DNA of 7,174 nucleotides from Bacillota bacterium (GTDB taxonomy: Bacteria; Bacillota; Proteinivoracia; UBA4975). Under the pieces are notes generated by a model. The model saw only the letters and a list, made by a program, of their open reading frames with translations, searched no databases and was not told the origin of the DNA. Positions 1-6,434 of the stretch are shown one piece after another; the stretch's first letter is position 1; every line of letters starts with the position of its first letter. The DNA is taken from the NCBI GenBank assembly GCA_012727415.1, contig JAAYHI010000016.1, forward strand, positions 1 through 7,174, given 5' to 3'. A program made the position numbers and the translations under genes.

Positions 1-513
1 CATCTTGCCCGGGGTGAAGACTATCGGCCGGTGGAGGTCAGCCGGACGGCCAAGTCTGTCAGCAGGGAGACGACATTCCCCCGGGATGTGACAGATATGG
101 ACAAGCTTCGGGCCGTCATTCTGGAGCTGGCGGAGGACGTTGCCGCTACCCTCCGGGCCAGCAGCTTTTTGGCAGGGAAAGTGACCCTGAAGCTGCGCTA
201 CGGAAACTTCGAGACCATTACCCGGCAGGGGCCGCTGCCTGCTCCTGCCTGCCTGACGATGCCCATCTACCACAAGGCGCTGGACCTGCTTGCCAAGGTC
301 AATCTCCAGGGCCGCGGCATTCGCCTGGTGGGGGTGGGAACCGGCAACCTGGTTGACAACCGGGGAAGCCAGCAGCTCAGTTTTTTTGACACCCCCGGTC
401 GCCACCGGGAAGAAAAAATCGCCGAGACTGTCGACAAACTCACAGCCCGCTATGGTAAAGGCACTGTCAAACGGGCCTCCCTGTTGCGCAAGGGAAGACC
501 CGGAAAAGAATAG
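1..513 (+). CDS. dinB: DNA polymerase IV (Y-family, DinB), C-terminal part; 5' end outside window
   Basis: The frame is open from base 1 and ends at TAG 511-513, so about 170 C-terminal residues are present and the catalytic palm and fingers lie upstream of the window. What remains is the little-finger DNA-binding domain: a 'KSVSRETTF' stretch near its start (bases about 52-78), then 'VTLKLRYGNFETITRQ', typical of DinB/UmuC-type polymerases. At bases 373-387 lies QLSFF, a good match to the beta-clamp binding motif QL(S/D)LF, so the enzyme should be recruited to the sliding clamp. A basic tail of about 40 residues follows, including RYGKGTVKRASLL, a conserved ending in many Firmicutes Y-family polymerases. 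The family performs error-prone translesion synthesis in the cytoplasm. The catalytic residues cannot be checked here, and a UvrX-like paralogue is a less likely alternative. Confidence 0.9.
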   Translation, partial: HLARGEDYRPVEVSRTAKSVSRETTFPRDVTDMDKLRAVILELAEDVAATLRASSFLAGKVTLKLRYGNFETITRQGPLPAPACLTMPIYHKALDLLAKVNLQGRGIRLVGVGTGNLVDNRGSQQLSFFDTPGRHREEKIAETVDKLTARYGKGTVKRASLLRKGRPGKE

Positions 514-546
514 TGGGCTTTCCTCCCCTTAAGGGATATAGTAAGA

Positions 547-572
547 TAAAGGTGCAGGCAACTGCACCTTTA
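547..572 (+). other. Perfect 10-bp inverted repeat (RNA hairpin) between dinB and polA
   Basis: Bases 547-556 (taaaggtgca) are the exact reverse complement of 563-572 (tgcaccttta), with the 6-base loop ggcaac. The structure ends 18 bases before the polA ATG and just upstream of its ribosome binding site. No T-run follows, so it is not a standard intrinsic terminator. It could attenuate or protect the polA transcript, help insulate it from dinB, or be a protein-binding dyad. The structure is directly visible; its function is unknown. Confidence 0.5.
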
Positions 573-579
573 CAAGAAT

Positions 580-585
580 GGGGTG
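580..585 (+). promoter_or_regulatory. Ribosome binding site of polA (supports ATG 591)
   Basis: The run ggggtg, five bases before ATG 591, is a moderate Shine-Dalgarno match. It supports ATG 591 over an in-frame GTG at 513, whose 26 extra residues do not resemble a PolA N-terminus. Confidence 0.55.
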
Positions 586-590
586 TTGAA

Positions 591-3143
591 ATGACGAAGA
601 AGTTGATGCTTATAGATGCCAACAGCTTGCTGTACAGGGCGTTTTTTGCTCTTCCTCCCCTGGAAAACAGCAAGGGACAGCCCACTGGCGCCGTATACGG
701 CTTGATAAATATGCTCATGAAGCTGCTGGATCAATACCAGGTGGATTATGCTGTAGCGGCTTTTGATCTGCCGGGGCCGACAAAGCGCACCGAGGAGTAC
801 AGCCTGTATAAGGCCAATCGCCCGCCAACCCCTTTTGAGCTCCGCAGCCAGATGCAGATAGCCCGGGATGTCCTCCGGGCCATGGGCATCGAATGCATAG
901 AGTTGGAAGGGTATGAAGCAGATGACCTGGTGGGAACCATGGCCGCCAAGGCTGCCCGGGAGGGTTGCTTTAGCTGGATTGTCAGCGGCGACAGGGATAT
1001 CCTCCAGGTGGTGGGGGAGTCCACCCAGGTCATAATGACCCAGAAAGGCATCAGCGAGACGACAGTCTTCGATGCCGCCAAAGTGGTGGAAAAGTACAGC
1101 ATTACACCTTCCCAGATCATTGACCTCAAGGGCTTGATGGGGGACAGCTCAGATAACATTCCTGGAGTGCCGGGGGTGGGTGAAAAGACCGCCACTAAAC
1201 TGATTACCCAATATGGCAGTGTGGCCGGGGTCTACGAAAATATTGACCAGTTGAAGGGCAAATTGCGGGAGAACCTGGAGACCTATAAGGAGCAGGCCTT
1301 TTTAAGCCGCAGGCTGGCGGAAATAGATACCCAGGCACCCTTGCCCCTTGCTTGGCCCCCGGCTACCCTTAAGCGCAATGATAAGGAATTATACAGATTG
1401 TTTAAGGAACTGGAATTCAATACCCTGCTGCAGCGACTGTCCCTGGCGGATTACTCCCCGGTTGAGGTGGATACTGTCAGCAGTCCCCAATTGGATGAGG
1501 GCTTGTTTGCCGGCCCCGAGCTGGCGGTCATGCTGTTGGAAGGGGCAATGGCTGTGGCATACAAAGATAAACCCCTGCTCCTGGTGGGAGAAGGGTATGC
1601 TGCAGCCTGTCAGGGGTTAGAGGATTTCCTCGCCCAGCAAGGGACTATTTATACCGACGATGCCAAGAAGATTTACCGCTTTGCCCTGGACAGGGAGACA
1701 GACATGCAGGCAGAGGTGCACAGCTGTCAGCTGGCGGCATACCTGCTGAAGCCCGGCAGCAACATGGAAATCCCTCACCTGGTGCGGGCCTGGACCGAGT
1801 TGGGAGTGGAAAAGGGAGAGACCAGTGAGCAGGAGCACCTGGCTGCCCATGTCAGCCTGCTGCCCCAGTTGTGGCAGAACCTGAAAAAGAACCTGCTGGA
1901 CAATGCTGCCTGGGAACTGTACCAGGATATTGAGCTGCCCCTGAGCCGGGTGCTGGCCCGGATGGAGCGCACCGGCATTGCCGTAGATATTCGGGAACTG
2001 GAGTCAATCGGCGCCGAGCTGGAGGCGAAGATTGACTCCCTGGAAGAGAGGATCTATGCCGCCGCCGGCACTGAGTTTAATATCAACTCTCCCAAGCAGC
2101 TGGGGGAAGTGCTTTTCGACAAGCTGGGAATCCCCCCGGTGCGGAAGACAAAAACCGGCTATTCCACTGATGCCGCTGTGCTGGAGGCTATCCACGACAG
2201 CCATGAAGTGGTGCCCCTGGTCCTGGAGTACAGGCAGTTGGTAAAGCTCCAGGGCACATATATCCACGGCCTTCAGGATCTGTGGGACAAGGAGACAGGC
2301 AGGGTTTATACAAACTTCAACCAGTTGGTGACGGCTACAGGCCGCCTCAGCAGCACCGAACCCAACCTGCAAAATATTCCCGTGCGCATGGAAGAGGGGC
2401 GGAGGATTCGCCGGGCCTTTATCCCTGGCGGCGGTTACCAATGGCTGCTGGCCGCCGACTATTCGCAAATCGAGCTCAGGGTGCTGGCCCATTTTTCCGG
2501 GGATGCCACCTTGACGGATGCTTTCCACAAGGGCCAGGACATCCACCGGCGCACTGCTGCCGAAATATTTGGTCTCGCCCTGGAGGATGTCACCGACAGC
2601 CAACGCCAGGCAGCTAAGGCTGTTAACTTTGGCTTGGTATACGGCCAGACGGATTTTGGACTTGCCCAATCCCTAGGGATAGCCAGGAAAGAGGCCGCCA
2701 GTTATATTGACGCCTATTTTCACCGCTATCCCGGGGTTAAAGAATATATGGACCAAATCGTCGCCCAGGCCAGAAAAGATGGCTACGTCACCACTCTTTT
2801 TAACCGGCGTCGCTACCTGCCGGAAATCGGAAGCCGCAATTTCCAGCGCCGCTCCTTTGCTGAGCGCACTGCCATCAACACCCCAATCCAAGGAACCGCA
2901 GCAGACATTATTAAGCTGGCCATGGTGGAAGTGGAAAAGCGCCTGGATGAGGCGGGACTGGTGTCTAGGATGCTGCTTCAGGTCCATGACGAACTAGTGC
3001 TGGAGACCACCAGCGAGGAACTGAAGCGGGTGGCCAAGTTAGTTGTCGCGGCCATGGAAGATATCGTGCAGCTCCATGTTCCGCTGCGGGTAGATGTTAA
3101 GACTGGTCCCAACTGGTACAATATGGAGTCAATGAAGGACTGA
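591..3143 (+). CDS. polA: DNA polymerase I (5'-nuclease plus polymerase; proofreading domain degenerate)
   Basis: This 850-residue protein is of normal PolA length. It fills gaps and removes RNA primers in replication and excision repair. Residues about 1-290 are the 5'-3' nuclease: MTKKLMLIDANSLLYRAF, YKANRPPTP, EADD (D111, D112), SGDRD (D134, D136) and GDSSDNIPGVPGVGEKTA (D185, D188) supply the metal-binding acidic residues and the helix-hairpin-helix. Residues about 300-465 correspond to the 3'-5' exonuclease fold, but the catalytic acids are absent: Tyr362 lies where ExoII Asp is expected, and AAHVS (418-422) replaces the ExoIII Asp region. Proofreading is therefore predicted to be lost, as in Bacillus and Thermus enzymes. 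Residues about 470-850 are the polymerase: TATGRLSSTEPNLQNIP, motif A DYSQIELR (D623), O-helix R672/K676/F680/Y684, and motif C VHDE (D800, E801). The start at ATG 591 fits the family N-terminus. The gene is followed closely by mutM. Confidence 0.98.
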   Translation: MTKKLMLIDANSLLYRAFFALPPLENSKGQPTGAVYGLINMLMKLLDQYQVDYAVAAFDLPGPTKRTEEYSLYKANRPPTPFELRSQMQIARDVLRAMGIECIELEGYEADDLVGTMAAKAAREGCFSWIVSGDRDILQVVGESTQVIMTQKGISETTVFDAAKVVEKYSITPSQIIDLKGLMGDSSDNIPGVPGVGEKTATKLITQYGSVAGVYENIDQLKGKLRENLETYKEQAFLSRRLAEIDTQAPLPLAWPPATLKRNDKELYRLFKELEFNTLLQRLSLADYSPVEVDTVSSPQLDEGLFAGPELAVMLLEGAMAVAYKDKPLLLVGEGYAAACQGLEDFLAQQGTIYTDDAKKIYRFALDRETDMQAEVHSCQLAAYLLKPGSNMEIPHLVRAWTELGVEKGETSEQEHLAAHVSLLPQLWQNLKKNLLDNAAWELYQDIELPLSRVLARMERTGIAVDIRELESIGAELEAKIDSLEERIYAAAGTEFNINSPKQLGEVLFDKLGIPPVRKTKTGYSTDAAVLEAIHDSHEVVPLVLEYRQLVKLQGTYIHGLQDLWDKETGRVYTNFNQLVTATGRLSSTEPNLQNIPVRMEEGRRIRRAFIPGGGYQWLLAADYSQIELRVLAHFSGDATLTDAFHKGQDIHRRTAAEIFGLALEDVTDSQRQAAKAVNFGLVYGQTDFGLAQSLGIARKEAASYIDAYFHRYPGVKEYMDQIVAQARKDGYVTTLFNRRRYLPEIGSRNFQRRSFAERTAINTPIQGTAADIIKLAMVEVEKRLDEAGLVSRMLLQVHDELVLETTSEELKRVAKLVVAAMEDIVQLHVPLRVDVKTGPNWYNMESMKD

Positions 3144-3148
3144 AACAG

Positions 3149-3973
3149 ATGCCTGAACTGCCTGAAGTAGAGACTATTGTCAGGGACTTGGCCCCCTTGC
3201 TTACGGGGGCCAGAATCATCAGGGTGCAAGTTTGGGATCCTCTGCTAGTGCGCTTTCCCGGGGCAGAGGATTTAAACCGCCGCCTTTCCGGCGGGATTAT
3301 CCGGACCATGACAAGGAGGGGCAAGTATATAGTTGTTGGGCTGGACCAAGGCCTGACTTGGTTAGTCCACTTGCGCATGACGGGAAGACTATTGACTAAG
3401 CTGGAGGAAGATGAGCGTCATCTCCGAGCTCAGTTTACACTGGATAATGGAATCTGCCTCTCCTATTGTGATTTGCGAAGGTTCGGGGACATGTGGGCCT
3501 TCTTCCCTGGGGAAGAGGAGCACCTGGGGGGCTTTCGAACTTTGGGACCGGAACCTTTGAGTGAGGGATTCAGCCAGGACTGGCTGCTTCAGGCCTTTGC
3601 CCGGCGCAAGGCCCCCGTCAAGGCTTTGCTGTTAAATCAAAGTATTGTCGCCGGTTTGGGCAATATCTATGTGGATGAGGCCCTCTTTGTTGCTGGCATC
3701 CATCCCGGCCGGCAAGGGTATTCCCTGACGGAGGAAGAGTGCGGGAAGCTGGCGGCGGCAGTGAAGGAAGTAATCCAGAAGGCAATTTCCAGCCGGGGGA
3801 CAACCTTCAGGGATTATCGCAGCGGCTTGGGCACAGTGGGTGAGTACCAGCAGCTGCTCCAGGTCTACGGCAGAAAAGGAGAAGAATGCACCCACTGCGG
3901 AACCCTGCTGGATTGCATGCGCATTGGCGGCAGGACCTCAGTCTATTGCCCCCGCTGCCAGAAGCAGAAATAA
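3149..3973 (+). CDS. mutM: Formamidopyrimidine-DNA glycosylase (Fpg/MutM, 8-oxoguanine repair)
   Basis: This 274-residue protein has the full-length architecture of Fpg, a bifunctional glycosylase and AP lyase that removes 8-oxoguanine and formamidopyrimidines. The N-terminus MPELPE gives the catalytic Pro2 and Glu3 (counting Met1) and separates it from Nei, which usually reads MPEGPE. Lys59 in RRGKY is the conserved active-site lysine. H74, R76 and M77 in LVHLRMTGR, and R110 and F112 in DLRRFGD, match the DNA-binding and helix-intercalating residues. The helix-two-turn-helix is seen as NQSIVAGLGNIYVDEALF. The C-terminal zinc finger has C247, C250, C267 and C270, with GGRT before the last pair. 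The ATG lies five bases after the polA stop, and an AAGGA at 3135-3139 inside the end of polA is a suitably spaced ribosome binding site, so the two genes are probably co-transcribed and translationally coupled. Confidence 0.98.
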   Translation: MPELPEVETIVRDLAPLLTGARIIRVQVWDPLLVRFPGAEDLNRRLSGGIIRTMTRRGKYIVVGLDQGLTWLVHLRMTGRLLTKLEEDERHLRAQFTLDNGICLSYCDLRRFGDMWAFFPGEEEHLGGFRTLGPEPLSEGFSQDWLLQAFARRKAPVKALLLNQSIVAGLGNIYVDEALFVAGIHPGRQGYSLTEEECGKLAAAVKEVIQKAISSRGTTFRDYRSGLGTVGEYQQLLQVYGRKGEECTHCGTLLDCMRIGGRTSVYCPRCQKQK

Positions 3974-4033
3974 TGCGCACACTGTCAAAACACTCCAAAT
4001 ATAAGTCACAATTAAAGGGGAAACCGTCAAAAG

Positions 4034-4061
4034 CCAGATTTTCATCTGGGTGCATTTTTTT
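4034..4061 (+). terminator. Possible weak intrinsic terminator after mutM
   Basis: Bases 4034-4039 (ccagat) pair with 4044-4049 (atctgg) around a tttc loop, and seven T residues follow at 4055-4061. The stem is short and five bases separate it from the T-run, so termination would be weak or partial. It is placed about 60 bases after the mutM stop, where the polA-mutM transcript would be expected to end. Confidence 0.35.
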
Positions 4062-4081
4062 GTAAATATCGTATAATTTAA

Positions 4082-4113
4082 AGAAGGAATAGCTTGGACG
4101 ATGCACTCCTTCT
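4082..4113 (+). other. 7-bp inverted repeat with an 18-base loop in the leader region
   Basis: Bases 4082-4088 (agaagga) are the exact reverse complement of 4107-4113 (tccttct). It lies just after the TATAAT at 4072-4077. It could be a leader hairpin or an operator-like dyad, or it could be chance in a low-complexity region. Confidence 0.25.
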
Positions 4114-4276
4114 ATTAACGAGCTTTTATTTTAGTTTACGATTTTATGTTACTGATGATTACGAATGGAATACACAGGCACATAGCTCTACAATGATAAT
4201 CGAATACAGAAAGGAAAGGGGGAAAAGAAAAAGACGTGTAAGGTAATCGATGGTTTGAGCTAAACAAATTAAAATG

Positions 4277-4283
4277 AAAGGGA
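4277..4283 (+). promoter_or_regulatory. Ribosome binding site that supports the GTG start at 4291
   Basis: The run aaaggga lies seven bases before GTG 4291. In frame there is a stop (TAA 4270-4272) upstream and no other start between, and the next in-frame ATG (4498) would remove the signal peptide, so GTG is the best start. Confidence 0.6.
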
Positions 4284-4290
4284 TATAAGA

Positions 4291-5394
4291 GTGCAGAAGG
4301 CTACCAGATTAATTTTCTGTCTTTTTATCGTCCTACTTTTTATCTTTCCCTCTATTGGCGAGGCTGCCGGCCAGGTAAAGAACGCTGACGAAGTTGCCAA
4401 TGAAACTGAAAACTTCAAGAAGGTTCAATCATTAATTAGTGACGGTACAATCTATGATATTGGTTTGTCTACAGATCCCTATACTGCTATTACATGGATG
4501 AGAACTTATTACCCTAGTTTCGATGAGTTGTGTGAGGATAGTATTACAATAGAATCCCTGCGTAAAATGATTGAAGCTGAGGAAGAGGATACTCTACGAA
4601 AGATTCTATTAGAAGAATGGTTACACTACTTGGTTTATGGCACGGTAACTGCTGAAGGGGTTCGGGTTGCGTCATATGAATGGAAGGATGATACAGTACC
4701 CTATACATTAGTACTACCAAGCAGGAAAACCATTCCAGCATTGAAATACATCGGTTCTCGTACTCCCCCCCGCTACCCAAACGATTCAGACTATTCCGCA
4801 ATCCTAAAGAAATCGTCCTCTTACCGCTACAATTGTCATGCCTTTTCCTGGTACTTTGGTGGTGATGTTTCTGGGATAGCGAATTCAGACCTCTTACAAA
4901 TCCCGGACCCGAAAAGATTCTATAAATATGGATATTCGCCTTATTGCGTAACTGAGGTGGGGACACCACGGAAGGGAGATATAGTAATATATATACCGTG
5001 TTCCTGTCAAAGTGAAGCTCACTCTCAAAAAAAACCTGTACATTCGGCGACAATACTATCTGTTAGTGGCAGTACACATAACAAAATCATCGTTCGATCT
5101 AAGTGGGGTATATTCGGCGAATATCAGCATGCTATATCAGAGTGCCCTTACTACCTATCTATTCTACCCCACGGTGATAGCTCTTGCAGTCCAGGTAGAA
5201 TAGAGTATTACCGCCCTTCTCATCAGTTCAGTAGCTATAAGCCTTTGAACACAGGGTTCCACAATGTTATATGTTATTGTTGCGGAGTAATATCACATAA
5301 GGAACCACATAGCTTTATATATTCCGCCGGGATATACCGTTGTTCAAAGTGCGGGTTTAAGCAGGTTTCCCCATCATCCTATGAGGAGGAATAA
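4291..5394 (+). CDS. Secreted putative Cys-His hydrolase (NlpC/P60- or CHAP-like) with C-terminal zinc-ribbon-like motif
   Basis: This 367-residue protein begins with a signal peptide: basic MQKATR, a hydrophobic core (about residues 8-21), and a likely cleavage near GEA-A or EAA-G (residues 23-26). Residues about 30-165 are a charged, largely helical region that I do not recognise. Residues about 178-310 carry a pattern known to me from uncharacterised secreted Firmicutes proteins: YNCHAFSW (Cys182), KGDIVIY, VHSATI (His251), SKWG (271-273) followed by a GxYxH-like turn ending at His280, and an ECPYY. The order Cys, then GD, then HS resembles papain-like amidases such as NlpC/P60 and CHAP, so Cys182 and His251 are the proposed catalytic pair. 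The C-terminus has C328, C330, C331, H340, C351 and C354 (CYCCG...H...CSKCG), which looks like a zinc ribbon. Base composition is clearly more AT-rich than polA, suggesting acquisition. A lipoprotein gene follows four bases later. Export is well supported; enzymatic activity and substrate (cell wall peptide, or another protein) are inference. Confidence 0.75.
   Translation: MQKATRLIFCLFIVLLFIFPSIGEAAGQVKNADEVANETENFKKVQSLISDGTIYDIGLSTDPYTAITWMRTYYPSFDELCEDSITIESLRKMIEAEEEDTLRKILLEEWLHYLVYGTVTAEGVRVASYEWKDDTVPYTLVLPSRKTIPALKYIGSRTPPRYPNDSDYSAILKKSSSYRYNCHAFSWYFGGDVSGIANSDLLQIPDPKRFYKYGYSPYCVTEVGTPRKGDIVIYIPCSCQSEAHSQKKPVHSATILSVSGSTHNKIIVRSKWGIFGEYQHAISECPYYLSILPHGDSSCSPGRIEYYRPSHQFSSYKPLNTGFHNVICYCCGVISHKEPHSFIYSAGIYRCSKCGFKQVSPSSYEEE
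5384..5390 (+). promoter_or_regulatory. Strong ribosome binding site inside the end of the secreted-protein gene; supports TTG start at 5399
   Basis: The run aggagga is near-perfect and lies eight bases before TTG 5399. It encodes the last glutamates of the upstream gene. An in-frame ATG at 5381 lies just upstream of this site and has no Shine-Dalgarno of its own (preceded by ccccatcatcct), so TTG is preferred. Confidence 0.7.
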
Positions 5395-5398
5395 ACCC

Positions 5399-6427
5399 TT
5401 GAAACCATGGAAGCCAATTCTTTTAATTTTGCTGGCGGGTTGTTTATCTATATCAGGCTGTACTAGCACTGCTCCTCCCAGCGAACCCGAGAGGGTTATG
5501 CTATCTGTTGACTGTGGCTGGCAAGATATTAAAGATTTCGGTTCTGGCTCCGGGGAAGGCCGCCTGGTAATAACAGACAGCATTGATGATTATCAAGAGA
5601 GGCACGAATTTACTGGCATCAAGTCCCCAGTTCGAGAGGGCATCGAAGGCACAGAAGGGGATACAGCGGTTTTCCTGGCAAGGTGGTACCCAGGTAGCTC
5701 AATGTATACCTCCCAAGATATGTCCCAATCCTTTGTCACTGACTTAGATGAACGAAACTGGCTCATTGAGTCTCTTGAAAGCTTGACATTCTCAACAGTC
5801 AAAAACACTAGACGCGAGACAGAGGCACGGGTTGTGGCGTATGTATTAAAAAAAGACAACGATAAGTGGACTGGGCAAGCCTATTGGATTTGCCCCGACG
5901 GCATCGTGCTTCTAGAAGGCGCAGAAGATGGGTACACTTGCTTCTATGAATCCCATACGCCGGTACCGGTAGATTACTACTATATCAGTGCGTTGCAGGT
6001 TAAGTACTATCAAATCCCCTCCAATTTTACTTTGTTCTGTTTTGATGCCCAGTTAACGGGTCCCGAACAGTACAGACTTTGCATTTCTAGCAATACAGTC
6101 CACCGTGATTTTACCCTGGAAGAAGCCCGGGATCTGTTTTCGGATCTGAAGGACGAGATTGTTACACAAGTTGTTAACCCGGATCCAATCGCCAATCGTG
6201 AGTCCTGCATTAAGATTACCGAATACTCACAGGGCCCGGCGGATGAAGAAATCCAGTCCAGGTCTTATTACCTTTCCCCGGAAGGAAGACTGATGTTTTT
6301 TAGTGAAATGGACCACTTCACCCATTTCTACTGGAATAAGGATATAGAGGTGTTTGAATGTACATTGATGTGGGAATCCGAGCCCGTGCTGGATTATAGT
6401 GAGATTTTAAAACTTGTAAATGACTAA
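5399..6427 (+). CDS. Lipoprotein of unknown function with an internal duplicated domain
   Basis: From TTG 5399 the product has 342 residues (348 from ATG 5381). The N-terminus is a lipoprotein signal with two overlapping lipobox candidates: LAGC (Cys15) and ISGC (Cys21). Either cysteine would be lipidated and would tether the protein to the outer face of the membrane. A short Ser/Pro/Glu-rich linker follows. I do not recognise a family. The mature part seems to contain two related units, about residues 116-200 and 240-330. Each starts with a helix (DERNWLIESLESL; EEARDLFSDLKDE) and ends in a strand-rich block, YWICPDG at 162-168 and YYLSPEG at 290-296, with the same spacing to a following TCFY or THFY. 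The gene starts four bases after the secreted-protein gene, so it is very probably co-translated with it, and it ends at a strong terminator. Partner, anchor or immunity functions are possible but unproven. Confidence 0.8.
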   Translation: MKPWKPILLILLAGCLSISGCTSTAPPSEPERVMLSVDCGWQDIKDFGSGSGEGRLVITDSIDDYQERHEFTGIKSPVREGIEGTEGDTAVFLARWYPGSSMYTSQDMSQSFVTDLDERNWLIESLESLTFSTVKNTRRETEARVVAYVLKKDNDKWTGQAYWICPDGIVLLEGAEDGYTCFYESHTPVPVDYYYISALQVKYYQIPSNFTLFCFDAQLTGPEQYRLCISSNTVHRDFTLEEARDLFSDLKDEIVTQVVNPDPIANRESCIKITEYSQGPADEEIQSRSYYLSPEGRLMFFSEMDHFTHFYWNKDIEVFECTLMWESEPVLDYSEILKLVND

Positions 6428-6434
6428 CTTACAA

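Larger units (their letters stand above)
3974..4290 (+). other. AT-rich intergenic region (317 bp) between mutM and the secreted-protein gene
   Basis: I see no convincing gene here. The region holds a weak terminator-like hairpin (4034-4061), a TATAAT at 4072-4077 without a good -35 partner, a 7-bp inverted repeat (4082-4113), and 27 purines in a row at 4208-4234. The purine run contains ribosome-binding-like aaggaaagg but no usable start follows it (GTG 4236 is immediately followed by TAA). If transcription starts near the TATAAT, the following gene would have a leader of about 200 bases. Composition is much more AT-rich than polA and mutM, matching the downstream gene and suggesting that the left edge of an inserted segment lies just after mutM. 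Confidence 0.5.

Noticed and set aside
526..535. Palindrome CCCTTAAGGG after dinB
   Set aside because: Only ten bases, no second copy or nearby T-run, and more easily explained by chance than the stronger hairpin at 547-572.
513..590. GTG 513 as start of polA, adding 26 residues and overlapping the dinB stop
   Set aside because: The extra residues do not look like PolA, there is no suitable ribosome binding site before 513 in a good position, and ATG 591 matches the family N-terminus.
2004..2669. 221-codon open frame on the minus strand inside polA
   Set aside because: It lies entirely opposite the well-conserved polymerase domain, and its translation has no recognisable motifs. It is a by-product of polA codon bias.
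3973..4065. 30-codon frame starting in the mutM stop (TAATG), rich in Lys and Arg
   Set aside because: No clear ribosome binding site and no recognisable family. It runs through the terminator-like hairpin and ends in the T-run, so it is probably chance.
4072..4077. TATAAT as a confident promoter of the secreted-protein gene
   Set aside because: No acceptable -35 at 16-18 bases upstream (ggtgca region) and no TG extension, so it is only mentioned as a possibility.
3807..4106. Minus-strand frame of 99 codons across the mutM end and spacer
   Set aside because: Overlaps the mutM zinc finger antisense. The product resembles no family and it has no convincing promoter.
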